Below, in pieces: positions 46,701-55,358 of a stretch of 64,000 nucleotides of DNA. The notes below the pieces were generated by a model. It worked only from the letters and a program-made list of their open reading frames with translations, did not search any database and was not told the origin of the DNA. Every line of letters begins with the position of its first letter. Position 1 is the stretch's first letter. Made by a program: the position numbers and the translations under genes. The stretch spans positions 3,979,001 to 4,043,000 of the forward strand of contig CM074865.1 in assembly GCA_037501455.1 (NCBI GenBank), written 5' to 3'. This DNA is from Lantana camara. Lineage: Eukaryota; Streptophyta; Magnoliopsida; Lamiales; Verbenaceae.

Positions 46701-48255
46701 TAATTTGGTTGAGGCATGTGGGAGCAAAATTTTAATTTCACCTCATAAGAAAATCGTTGGTTGTTTAACTCCTCCTCCCAGGAGTTGCTATATAGCCTAT
46801 CGCCTTCCATTATTTTTTTGGGCTTAACTTTTATATAAGGTTTCTAAAATTGTGAGGTAAATACCAATTAAGGGGTGTTAACTGTTATATTACTAACACC
46901 TCCTTTTAGCCCATGTAAACTGATTCTAAGAGGAGGGAGGTGTTGCACACTCTCAAATTCGTGTTTAATTTAAACATTTTCTCTCAAGGGAGGAAAGAAA
47001 TATTTTCAAAATTAGTTTTTGGCACCATAAGATTAAGCAGCAGCACTTGTAAGTTTCACTATCCATTAGACCTCAAGTGCTCAACTAAGCTTCTTCGCCG
47101 ACTTTCAAATTTCTGCTCAAGTTATAAGAATTAGTATACATACCATGGAAGTTATTGTCCCCTAGATACAACCTTTGAAGCTTTGCCAACGAGCCAATGG
47201 AAGTTGGGATGCTCCCATTGAAATGATTAACTGACAACGACAGCACCTCCAACCTGCTGCACTTGTAAATATTGAATGGAATTTGGCCACTAAGTTGATT
47301 ACCAGAGAGATCAAGCTTGCGAAGCTGTGCCATATTGTTGCACATATCATCTGGCAGCACACCTAACGGAGAACTATTCGTAAGATCAATGCATTCCATG
47401 TAAGAACCTGCAATAAAACTATACTTCCTAGTCCAATATTTCTATTGTTGATGGGAGATGACCTGAGAACTGATTGTATGTGAGGTCCAAGACTTCCATT
47501 GTTGATATGTTGAAGATGGAAACGGGAATGGGACCAGATAAGCCATTGTAGCGGACATTTAGCATCACAAGATTAAGTTTGCCCAGCTGATTCGGTAATT
47601 CACCTGCCATGATCGATGCAAGAAAACTTGTTGAGGCATGGAATTTTATGTCATTTCAAAGATAGTCTAATTGCTTGGACGAGGCTGTCAACATACCTGT
47701 GATATTGTTTTTCTCTAGAACAATCTGTTTGATCCTAGACATGTTGAAGATCCCCTGAGGAATAGATCCTGTAATAAGATTATATTTCAAGTCAAATATT
47801 TCTAGTGAAGAAAGATTGCCAATTTCTCGTGGGATTTCTCCGCCAAGAGAGTTGGTGGCCAATCTGAGTATCCTCAAACATCGCAGATTAGATAGTTCGC
47901 GGGGTATGAAGCCCATGAAGGTGTTGTTGCTGAGGTCTAATGAATCGAGGAACGTTAAGTTTCCGAAATTCGGAGTGAGATGAGTGGCCTGAAAACCGAA
48001 TCCGGAGAAATTAAGGGCCGTGACTCGTTGGGTGGTGGTGGTGGTGCCGGTGGTGCAGGATACACCAATCCAGGTGCAGATTGATGCATTGGTGGACCAG
48101 TTTTTGGACAATATTTGAAAAGTGTCTGAGGTAATTGTGGATTTGAAAGCAAGAATAGCTTCTTCATCTTCTTTTGAAACTATTTCAGCTAAGGAAATTC
48201 TTGTCATACTGAGCAAGATCATTAAGACAGCAATGATGACAGAAAGTTTCTCCAT
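32148..48255 (-). CDS. LRR receptor-like kinase RLK-B (subfamily XII type, non-RD)
   Basis: Sixteen possible exons on the minus strand: 48255-47697, 47603-47463, 47407-47144, 44741-44598, 44494-44423, 43597-43526, 42176-42105, 41408-41337, 41251-41111, 41048-40785, 38257-38114, 38010-37939, 37881-37618, 36184-36113, 34577-32583 and 32494-32148. Joined, and leaving out 43597-43526 whose donor is destroyed, they total 4623 nt, an exact 1540-codon frame plus stop. That is much longer than the usual 1000-1100 aa of this subfamily, so some exons may be skipped. It has a signal peptide, an LRRNT, many LxGxIP repeats, one membrane helix and a kinase with GSGGFGSV, VAVKVF, HCDLKPSNVLL (Cys before Asp, hence non-RD) and GDFGMAK. 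The family senses ligands at the plasma membrane, typically in immunity; the ligand is unknown here. Confidence 0.8.
32583..34577 (-). CDS. RLK-B main exon: LRRs, transmembrane helix and kinase N-lobe
   Basis: 1995 nt, open throughout. It starts in phase 1 with GELPSELGSLNLLEF, contains about 15 LRRs, a Cys-paired cap (LCGP...VPPCGEN), the membrane helix IIPPICVVVAALFAVFLILL, the juxtamembrane region, and the kinase to YMAP. The donor AG/GTAATG follows. One nucleotide longer than the RLK-A exon, which carries the frameshift. Confidence 0.88.
34578..36112. other. RLK-B intron before the main exon
   Basis: AT-rich and parallel to 3717-5058. The GC-rich part at 35240-35700 has no G run here. 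It contains the intact version (about 35597-35650) of the sequence replaced by G runs in other copies. No exon is seen. Confidence 0.5.
36113..38257 (-). CDS. RLK-B LRR exon cluster 1 (four phase-1 exons)
   Basis: Exons 38257-38114 (48 aa, GGIPLELGNLSRLQ type), 38010-37939 (24 aa, GELPLS type; last base before GT is T instead of G, so the donor is weak), 37881-37618 (88 aa, SYMKCIDLMNSSPLGVLPDD type) and 36184-36113 (24 aa, GNIPKQIGNLTMLN type). All keep phase 1. The last is closely matched by 42176-42105 and 5130-5059. Confidence 0.65.
36308..36544 (+). pseudogene. Unidentified ORF captured in the RLK-B intron (copy 1)
   Basis: A 78-codon open frame on the strand opposite the receptor contains KKMAVMFELKIPENGKWIDS, FKRQGND and LKAGTYSMKGGDLTNLSI, then TGA. 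A T-rich 3'-UTR-like stretch (36545-36760) follows. The near-identical copy at 42301-42537 differs by about eight amino-acid changes, suggesting no strong purifying selection. I do not recognise the family. It looks like the terminal exon of a host gene carried into an intron by duplication or by a transposon, then copied along with the LRR blocks. Confidence 0.35.
36780..37020. repeat. GC-rich dispersed repeat, copy 3
   Basis: The same A-rich/GGCGCCGGATCTGCGG/GGTGG repeat as at 5640-5890. The ORFs across it are low-complexity. Confidence 0.5.
39330..39710. repeat. GC-rich dispersed repeat, copy 4 (paralogue of the copia target)
   Basis: It carries an A run at about 39508-39523 exactly where the copy at 10230-10516 has a G run. 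It includes TGGTTGGTGGCGGCTGCG at 39615-39632, an unoccupied relative of the copia target site. Confidence 0.55.
40785..42176 (-). CDS. RLK-B LRR exon cluster 2 (four phase-1 exons)
   Basis: Exons 42176-42105 (24 aa), 41408-41337 (24 aa, GELPLSIFNISTMEILDLSN type), 41251-41111 (47 aa, GELPNELDNLNLVELYVRNN type with a GTAATC donor) and 41048-40785 (88 aa, SYMKCIDLTNSSPLGVLPDD type). The order matches RLK-A 7086-6463, showing this is the block shared with RLK-A, now followed by an extra duplicated block. Confidence 0.65.
41645..41667. repeat. Homopolymer G run (23 G)
   Basis: Parallel to the run at 7321-7343, in the same repeat context. Confidence 0.6.
42301..42537 (+). pseudogene. Unidentified ORF captured in the RLK-B intron (copy 2)
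   Basis: A second 78-codon copy of the ORF at 36308-36544, with the same stop and the same T-rich downstream sequence. The shared start region reads LGVKKMAVMFELKIPENGKW. The two copies sit about 6.0 kb apart, the period of the internal RLK-B duplication. Confidence 0.35.
42785..42990. repeat. GC-rich dispersed repeat, copy 5
   Basis: A shortened copy with an A run at about 42930-42943, joined to a TTTTCGTCGAGGGTTGAG sequence that elsewhere lies in another intron segment. It therefore marks a recombination junction between two repeat blocks. Confidence 0.45.
43526..44741 (-). CDS. RLK-B LRR exon cluster 3
   Basis: Exons 44741-44598 (48 aa, GGIPLELGNLSRLQ type), 44494-44423 (24 aa, GELPLSIFNISTMEILDLSN type, weak donor) and 43597-43526 (24 aa, GNIPKQIGNLTMLN type). 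The last has CAG/CTATG where functional copies have CAG/GTATG, so it probably cannot be spliced in. The shortened 120-nt exon seen in RLK-A at 8756-8637 is absent here. Confidence 0.6.
44742..47143. other. RLK-B intron 3, allelic in position to the copia-bearing intron of RLK-A
   Basis: AT-rich intron with another GC-rich repeat copy at 45695-46010. The undisturbed copia target GGTGG is at 45936-45940, flanked by sequence identical to both sides of the RLK-A insertion. No exon is seen. Confidence 0.55.
47144..47603 (-). CDS. RLK-B exons 2 and 3 (LRRs)
   Basis: Exon 2 is 47603-47463 (GELPNQLGKLNLVMLNVRYN type, 141 nt) and exon 3 is 47407-47144 (SYMECIDLTNSSPLGVLPDD type, 264 nt). Their lengths equal those of the RLK-A counterparts. 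The 55-nt intron between them begins GTCATC, as in RLK-A. Confidence 0.65.
47697..48255 (-). CDS. RLK-B exon 1: signal peptide, LRRNT, first LRRs
   Basis: 559 nt from ATG at 48255 to a CAG/GTATGT donor. It encodes signal peptide MIL..IAVLMILLSM-type sequence, EEAILAFKSTITSD, WSTNASICTWIGVSC and LRRs ending EKNNITG. The start is conserved in RLK-A and RLK-C. Confidence 0.87.
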
Positions 48256-48610
48256 TGGACAACTTGTTTAGTTTAGAGCTCTAGCTATCAACAATGAACT
48301 ATATCTATTATCTTCTACGAAATTTAGACCACAAAGGAGAGATATTTACGTATAGTTTGGGGTGCATGAGGTAAGTCCAAGAAACAAATAAACCAAATAA
48401 CTGGGATTGACAGTTTAAGTCTTTGCTACAGTTTAAGAAGTCTGCTTCCAATATTTACGTGTGGGGCACACGGGGAAAGTTCAACAAACCAACAAACTAA
48501 ACAACTGCATGAGATAGACTCTTTTAAGTCTTTGCAACCATTTGGGAACTCTGCTCCCAATAATTTGATTCAGATATAAGACAAGATATAAAGGTGGCCT
48601 TTTACAAATA
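48256..48610 (-). promoter_or_regulatory. Probable promoter region of RLK-B (conserved upstream block)
   Basis: The block shares GGGTGCATGAGG, AAGTCCAAGAAA, AACTGGGATTGACAG, TTTAAGTCTTTGC and CCATTTGGGAACTCTGCTCCCA with 56190-56560 upstream of RLK-C, and partly with 18930-19020 and 19540-19720. RLK-C has a W-box core TTGACT at 56345-56350; here the same position reads TTGACA. Conservation may reflect shared descent alone, so regulatory function is inferred. Confidence 0.35.
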
Positions 48611-48686
48611 TAAATTTTTTAAAACTTCATGAAATACATATTTATTTCTTTAAACCATTTCACTCTATGCCAAATTATTACTAATA

Positions 48687-49860
48687 TCAATTCGCTATGA
48701 ACAAAGCTCTAATCCTTTCTAGTTTGGCAACGACTTCGCTAATGCTGATTCTGTTTGATGGCGAAAAAGCTAGACATTTGACTGCCACGCGCACAACAAA
48801 GGACAGACATTGCTCTTTAGCTGAGATGTTGTTTTCCTCAATTACAAGCAAATTGTTGTTCACAAATTGTGTGTTATTATTTTCTTGTGAGGACAAGCTC
48901 ACATAGCTCTTGAGGCTCATGTCCTTTCGAAGCATTTCATCTGTCGAATTTACAATAGGTTAATAGGTTTCAAGTTGCAATGGACAATAGGAAACATGTA
49001 TTTCGTATGAAGATATTCCTAAGCCAACCCATCGTCTATCATAACGTTTAATCTTTGTAACACATCCAGGAAAAGATTACGTGATAGAGGCACCTTTCTA
49101 GTCTCCCATCCCATTAGGCATGCACTCCAACACCAAAGCCTTGAAATCTGGATTACTAAAACATCCAAGTACCTTGATCAAATTCCTATGCCTTATTGCT
49201 TCTAGTACTCATGTTTCTTTCAGCCGTCACACAATGTCCCAATGAATACTGAACCGAAACTCTCATTTCCAAGAATGTTGCTTTTGTTGAATCCATTTGT
49301 CGCCTGTTAGAGTTCAAAATAACTAGAAAAATGGCAAGTGCTGCACAAATAAGTCTTATATAATGTACTTCACAACATTCTTTGAAGGCCTTGTTTTACT
49401 AATGTTTTCTCCACAAGGTGGAACCTTAAGAGTCGGTCCACATAAACCGTACTTATTTTAAAACAACTGAGCAATAAATTCCAAAAAATACTCTTGGTAG
49501 GAACCGGCCGTTCTTCAACTTTCTTGTACAAAATATTGAATATTCGAGGTTAATGAGTTGTTCAAAAGAAACATGAATAGATACGAAAAAATTATTATCC
49601 GAAAGATCTAACGAAACTAAATCTTTCAGATTCCCTAAGAACCTAAGGATTCGACCTTATTAATAGAACTAGAGACATCCCTCTCTGAACCGATTCCAAG
49701 ATAAACCTAACTGTCTCTTACAACTTTAAGATAGGTCTTACAACTTTAAGATTTCCAATCTCAAGCCGAAGAGAGCAATCTCTCATATCATTAAGGTCGT
49801 ACAAAGTAATTTGAAACTTATGAATAACCAATTCTTTTTAGGGTTAATTATTGAATTATG
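48687..49860 (-). pseudogene. RLK-C 3' part: decayed kinase, membrane and LRR fragments
   Basis: The kinase C-lobe at 48935-48687 (EMLRKDMSLKSYVSLSS, then ISISEVVAKLERIRALF) joins directly to a frame-broken N-lobe. A deletion between about 48935 and 48965 removes the activation segment. The catalytic loop reads IVHCNLK, with the catalytic Asp changed to Asn. Upstream follow degraded membrane and LRR remnants to about 49860, with many stops. With the 5' piece at 55649-56184 this forms one gene interrupted by the MULE at 50411-55237. Confidence 0.75.
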
Positions 49861-50401
49861 ATCTAACTTTTTCTTTTTTCATTTCTATTTCTTTTCCGGA
49901 TAATGTCGGATAAATCACCACTTGGACATCTTATTTTTACTTAACTCCCTAATTGGACATCAAATTTTTATTTTACTCCCCACATGTAGTATGAATATGA
50001 TATAATGCAGTATTTATATCTTATTATGTTGTATAAATTTCCACCACTCTCAAAACATATTGTATAATTTTCATATAATGTAGTACTAAAATGTTCTAAT
50101 GTTGTATTTATGTCGTATTATATAGTATAAATTTTTGGGGAGTGTTATATAGTCACATAATGTTCCAAACTGATGAGGAGTTATTTGAAAATTGAAATTG
50201 CCCATTTCTTTCCTCTTCTTCTTCATGGGTTATTTATTGAATTACGATCAACTTTTTTTTTTTTTTCCATTTCTATTTCTTTTCTCTCCTTCTTCATTAT
50301 GAAGTCCCCAGTACGATTATAACAATTACATTTATGAACAGTATCAGGTCAATTCAAGAATTTGATTTTGTTATTATACTTTTTGTTAACTAAATTAAAA
50401 T
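49861..50401. other. AT-rich spacer inside RLK-C, left of the MULE
   Basis: Repeated TATAATGTAGTA/TCTTATTATGTTG-type stretches at 49980-50150, bounded by ACTCCC and GGGGAGT motifs. This may be a decayed small inverted-repeat element. No gene is seen. Confidence 0.3.
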
Positions 50402-50410
50402 ATCTTATTG

Positions 50411-50690
50411 GGTGAAATTTTAAAAGTAGCGCACTGTTCACTTGCCTAGTGTAAAAATGGTGTACTTTTTCAGAATATTTTAATTCTGGTGCAAGACGTG
50501 TTTTGGGAAAACGTCTTCACTGTTCATATGATGAAGACGTTTTTTCGAAAAACGTCTTTACTAGGGTTTCTCGTTGACCAACTTGTTTGGTCTGACTACG
50601 GATAAGTATTGAAGACGTTTTTCAAAAAAACGTCTTTATTAATGAAGACTTTTTTTTTGAAAAACGTCTTCAATAAGGCGTCCAGATATA
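50411..50690 (+). repeat. MULE left terminal inverted repeat
   Basis: It matches the reverse complement of 54970-55237 over nearly its whole length, including CACTGTTCAC, AATGGTGTACTTTT, TTTTAATTCTGGTG, CACTGTTCATATGATGAAGA and TTGACCAACTT.TTTGGTCTG. Palindromic units are at about 50496, 50533, 50612 and 50643. Confidence 0.85.
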
Positions 50691-50694
50691 TTAC

Positions 50695-52037
50695 AGAGAG
50701 TTACGTTCTCTGCAACAGAGAACACTTATTTGAAACACGGCGCGAGAAAAAAAGGGCGAGAGAAGGACTGAAGAAATCCTGCCGTGCCGACGAGAGAGGA
50801 GGGTTTTGCCGAAGAGATTGGGTCATTTTCCGGCGGGAGAAGGAGATTTCCGGTTGAGAGGCTTGATTCTTCAGATTAGGTTAAGTTTTGGAACCCTTTT
50901 TTTTGTGTTTAATGTTTAACTTCCAATTTGATTCACTTCTTAGAATTGCTCTATTGTGATGGTAGTGTGATTAATGTAGCTAGCTCAATTGTTGGTTAAC
51001 TTCAAAGTTGTTGCAAATTCGATTCTGTTGAGAAACCAATTTTGCCAAAAAAATTGAATTTGGAGTATCAAGTATGAAACCAAGTTACGAGTCTGAGAAA
51101 ATGTAGTGGTGGTTAATGTTGAATTGCGAAAATTTTCAGAATATAAATTATGGCCTGAAAATGGTGTGTTGTGAATTCTTGCATTGACAAATTGGGTACG
51201 GTTATGGAAGGTGGCATCAATTAATTCCGTTGTAGGATTAGATTCCGTTGGGTATAGTTATGTGAATTGTAGCATTGGCAAATTGGGTACAGTAACGTTT
51301 ATTCTATAAAGTGAGTGTTTAAATCAGGTTATGTTGGTCGAACCGAATTTTGTCTCTTCCCATCTATTATCAGTCGTAGAGGTGATTTATATTATGGTTA
51401 AACTCTTGATCTGGAAATTCCTTACAATATGGCTGTGCGACAAAGTTTTGTAAATCGTATACTTTAATTATGATATTGCTAATTGAATTGTTATGCATAT
51501 GAAGTGATAATCTCATATTCTGTACAATATATGCGAACAAATTTATGCTTTGCGAAATATGGTTTGGAATTAGAATTAAAATCTACATGGGTAGGTGTAT
51601 GTGTATTACTTGGTGCCTATGAATTGCTCGTTCTACGTACAGTGGCTATACGGTGAATACTTGGTTGCCAATTTATACTCATGCCACATACCTATTGTTT
51701 TGGTTATCACTAATTGCAATTGGTCATACCACATACCTATTGTGATGTTTACCACTTATTGTAATTGCTTATATCCAGAAACGGATGAGACTTTTAGGGA
51801 AGAATTAAACAAAAAGAATTATATCCAGGATAAGACTAAAGAATTACACATAAGGAAAGTTGTTTCGTAATTCGATTGAAACAATTTTGTATAAAATGAT
51901 TGTTTGGAATTGTTATTTGGAAACTTTGAATAAGGTTATGAAAAAATGAGATAGAATAACTAATGAAATGTTCATCAGGATTAAAGTGGGAGTACTTTAT
52001 ATTTTGTTGATTTTGTTGTTGTTTTTCTGTAGGGTAC
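50695..52037 (+). other. MULE subterminal region: probable 5' untranslated exon and intron
   Basis: A purine-rich GAGAGAAGGACTGAAG/GGCGGGAGAAGGAG stretch at 50690-50870 resembles a 5' untranslated exon. AT-rich sequence then follows to a TGTAG acceptor just before the ATG at 52038. No convincing coding sequence is seen; the ORF at 51595-51870 shows no recognisable domain. Confidence 0.35.
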
Positions 52038-53916
52038 ATGGATCGTTTATATGGACCTGTCAATCCTAGCGTCTTATACGCCCAAGAATCTCATCGGAGC
52101 AACAATGTAATGGATATTAAATCTGGAGCGTTGGATTTCTGTTTGCAAGTCCGTAATGGGAAGCCTGGATTCTACGCGAAGGAAACTAGTAGTTTCTATT
52201 TGGAAATGCACGATCGTGTCCTGCATTGCCTTTACGAGATGGGATTCTACGGGTTGTACAGGGTTGGGGAGATGGAGGTGGATCACTCCTTGATCACTGC
52301 GTTAGTTGAGAGGTGGAGGCCGGAGACTCACACCTTTCATCTTACCGTCGGGGAAGCAACGGTGACGCTTGAGGACGTAGCCATTCTGTGGGGACTCCCA
52401 ATAGATGGGAAGGCAGTTATTGGTGATGATGTGGAGGATATTGATTGGGTAGATGCTTGTGTAAGACACCTAGGGTTCGCGCCTAATTTACAAGGGGGGA
52501 AATTGAGACTGAAACAGCTCCGTGCTTATATGCAACAAAATCAAATAGTGGATGGTAGCTCAGAGGAAGAAGTACTTAGATGGGCCCATTGCACAATCCT
52601 ATTGATGATGGGAACAATGATGTGGCCAGATGGGACCGGTAGCACTGTTTCGTTGGTGTACTTGTTTAATCTTGGGTACAAGCCGAGACCTTCGGACCCA
52701 CAGGTGGCTTTTGTTGAGGATGTGAAAGAGGTGTTGGAAGAGGTCAGAAGTTATAGTTGGGGCAGTGCTGTACTGGCCTCATTATACCGGGCCCTTTGCA
52801 ATGCAACGAGCAGGGATACGGTGAATATTGGAGGCGCATTGCAGTTGCTGCAGGTTAACTTTTTATTTTTAAAATCGATAATTGTTTTAATTTCAAATTT
52901 TTTATTTTTTAGGGGTGGTTTCTGCGGAATTTGTTGTGTAAAAACATTGTATTGCTCCAATATTGTCTTTGCTAGGTCTAGGCTCTTAGCAGGATAACAA
53001 ATCTCGCTCCAACGTGGACGGAGGAGAAAGTTTATATTGGACCACGAACTGCACTTGGGCGTGAGTTGCATCTGGCACCGTATGCAGCACAGTACGTACA
53101 CAGTTCTGTCTTTCATACTACCTTAGAAATAAGCACCCGTTAATTTAGCTTGTGTAATCCTTTTTGTATTGTAGTTGGATGCATTATAATAGCTGGGTGA
53201 ATACCGTGTCGCACAATGTTAGGATGTTCAGGCAGACCCTTGATCAAATGAGGTTTGAGGAGGTAGTATGTTGTAAAGTTAATATACATTGCTTATTTAT
53301 ATGATTGGATGAAATTCTATTATAGCTTACAAAATATTTGTAATTGTAGTTTACCTGGATGCCATACGACGAACAGCAGGTGGAGTATATTGGGCTGCCC
53401 GATTATGTTGGTGCTGATTTTTGGAAGTGCAGAGTCCCTTTGATAAACTGGTCGTGCGTCGAGTGGCACTACCCTGATCGGGTTAGCAGACAGTTCGGCT
53501 ACGTGCAATGTATTCCCTTGCCGGTGGAACAGCGGATGACCGATAATTTGCACTCCTTTTCTGGGAGGAGAGGGATGGTTGGTAGGCGTTGGCGGAAAAT
53601 ACATGCTCATTACATCGAACTCTGGGATAACAGATCAACTTATAGAGTCCAGTTTAACAACGGGATTGGCATTGGAGTGACTCGTGATTATTGGACTTGG
53701 TACGAGCAGATTACCAGGAGATTAATCACGCCGCCAATGTTTCTGAACGACTTCACCAATCCTGAGGATGTGCAACAGTTCGACGGATACCACCCTCCTG
53801 ACGTGCATTTTGCGTATAGTGTGGTACGGGCTTTATGTATTATGTTTTGTATTATAGTGTGGTACGATGGATCAGGCAACGTACGCCAGAATAATGAAGC
53901 GAATACAAGTAAGTGA
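52038..53916 (+). CDS. MAIN-like plant mobile domain (PMD) protein encoded by the MULE
   Basis: Exons: 52038-52853 (272 codons), 52982-53091 (or from 52976), 53175-53262 and 53350-53916. The first exon carries the PMD core: MGFYGLYRVGEMEVDHSLIT, ERWRPETHTFHLTVGEATVT, LEDVAILWGLPIDGKAVIG. Later exons carry TNLAPTWTEE, WMHYNSWVNTVSHNVRMFRQ, FTWMPYDEQQVEYIGLPDYV and WSCVEWHYPDRVSRQFG. This order and length (about 510-530 aa) match MAIN and MAIN-LIKE proteins, often annotated as serine/threonine phosphatase 7 long form homologue although the domain is not a phosphatase. Arabidopsis MAIN/MAIL1 act in the nucleus in gene expression and transposon silencing. Splicing at 52976 would place a TAG at codon 2 of exon 2; the acceptor 6 nt downstream avoids it in frame. 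Confidence 0.8.
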
Positions 53917-54655
53917 CTTGAACGCCATCAAATGGTCCGACGGGTTGCAACCTGAAATGTGGGCTGCTTCATATGATGACGGCATGCGCTGCGGAATGAT
54001 GACGACCAACTTATCTGAATGCTTCAACGGAGTTCTCAAAAATGTTCGCCGTTTGCCCATCGTCCCAATCATAGAAGCCACTTTAAAACGCACAGCACAG
54101 TACTTCGTCGACCGGCAGAAAAGTGGAATGCACACAAAGTCACTTACCCATGCGTGGACGGATTACGCTTGGACAACTTTTGAGATGAACCTCCAGAATT
54201 GTGGCCTACATAATGTCAGGCTATTTGACCATAGACAACTCAGGGCTGAGGTTGTAACACAGAATCTCGAATCCGGTGGAAGATCGAGAAAACATATCGT
54301 GCACTTGGTGAATAAAACATGTTCATGTGGTTTCTGGCAGCAACGCGGCATCCCTTGTTCACATGCCAGTAAGACCGCCATTTCATTTGGAATTACGCCG
54401 TCAAATTATGTTGCCTGGTACTACGAAATCAACCACTACCTTGCAACTTATGAGGGAGGTTTCGCCCCGATTTGGGATGAAGATTACTGGCCAGAAGCTT
54501 CTTTCAACCTGGTCAACACAACCGATGAAAGGCCACGACGACTTGGACGGCGGAGGGGGAATGCCGGCAGGCCCCGTACTACTCGGTTCCCTATGGAGAT
54601 GGATCGTGCACAGACTCGTGCGAGGGCAAGTATTTCAAGACATGGTGGACGTTGA
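53867..54655 (+). CDS. C-terminal part of a MURA-type transposase with SWIM zinc finger
   Basis: 262 codons. It contains MWAASYDDGMRCGMMTTNLS, then ECFNGVLKNVRRLPIV, the segment that follows the DDE core in MULE transposases. It also has the SWIM finger CSCGFWQQRGIPCSHA (CxC...CxH) and an Arg-rich tail. The catalytic DDE region that should precede it is absent, its place being taken by the MAIN-like ORF. It overlaps the end of that ORF by 50 nt in another frame. A 14-nt repeat TATAGTGTGGTACG at 53816 and 53851 marks the junction. It may be translated from a separate transcript, or not at all. Confidence 0.75.
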   Translation: MDQATYARIMKRIQVSDLNAIKWSDGLQPEMWAASYDDGMRCGMMTTNLSECFNGVLKNVRRLPIVPIIEATLKRTAQYFVDRQKSGMHTKSLTHAWTDYAWTTFEMNLQNCGLHNVRLFDHRQLRAEVVTQNLESGGRSRKHIVHLVNKTCSCGFWQQRGIPCSHASKTAISFGITPSNYVAWYYEINHYLATYEGGFAPIWDEDYWPEASFNLVNTTDERPRRLGRRRGNAGRPRTTRFPMEMDRAQTRARASISRHGGR

Positions 54656-54969
54656 ATATATTTTCGTTTTATGTATCCCTGCGTTTGTAGTATTGAATAA
54701 TATAAACCTTGATCTTATTTGAGGCTGGCATTAAACAAATTTCACAACTCACACGTACTTATCCATAAACACAACATACTAAAATTAAACTCACACGAAT
54801 TGACATGCAGTAAGACCAAAATATTAGAGTGGAAATCACACAATAGTTTGCGTAGAGCCAACACAGAATACATCATCCTCTAGAACAACAATAAAATTCA
54901 AAACACAAAATATAGTAAGATGTTCATCCACTGCTGCCGAGAACCCTGCGTCTCTGTAATAAAATTCGC

Positions 54970-55237
54970 CGTTTAATGAAGACGTTTTTCAGAAAAACGT
55001 CTTCACTAGTGAAGACGCTTTTTTGAAAAACGTCTTCAATAGAGATCCATGGTCAGACCAAATAAGTTGGTCAACTAAAAATTCTGATGAAGACGTTTTT
55101 CCAAAAAGCGTCTTCATCATATGAACAGTGAAGACGTTTTTCGAAAACGCGTCTTACACCAGAATTAAAATATTTTTCAAAAGTACACCATTTTTAAAAT
55201 ACGGCCGTGAACAGTACACTAAAGTTAAAAATTCACC
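54970..55237 (-). repeat. MULE right terminal inverted repeat
   Basis: The partner of 50411-50690. Palindromic units are at about 54978, 55013, 55086 and 55131. The last base of the element is 55237, directly followed by the target duplication. Confidence 0.85.
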
Positions 55238-55358
55238 ATCTTATTGAATTTCGTAATTATGAGAAACAACATTTTTATCCTAAATCATTAATGAGAGACC
55301 GAGAGAGAAAGACTGTACAATAGCCTTTTGGACTTAAACCTCAGCTCGTACAACTCCG

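Larger units (their letters stand above)
50411..55237 (+). mobile_element. Complete Mutator-like element (MULE) with a MAIN-like plant mobile domain
   Basis: 4827 bp flanked by a perfect 9-bp target duplication ATCTTATTG at 50402-50410 and 55238-55246, the size typical of MULEs. The outer ends read GGTGAAATTTT and, inverted, GGTGAATTTTT. The terminal inverted repeats run about 265-280 bp (50411-50690 and 54970-55237) and each contains four short palindromes of GAAGACGTTTTTC type. Inside are a MAIN-like ORF (52038-53916) and the C-terminal part of a MURA transposase with a SWIM zinc finger (53867-54655). No DDE catalytic core was found, so on its own it is probably non-autonomous. It lies within RLK-C. 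Confidence 0.9.

Noticed and set aside
54327..54722. 131-codon ORF in a second frame
   Set aside because: Shadow of the MURA-type ORF; no independent similarity.
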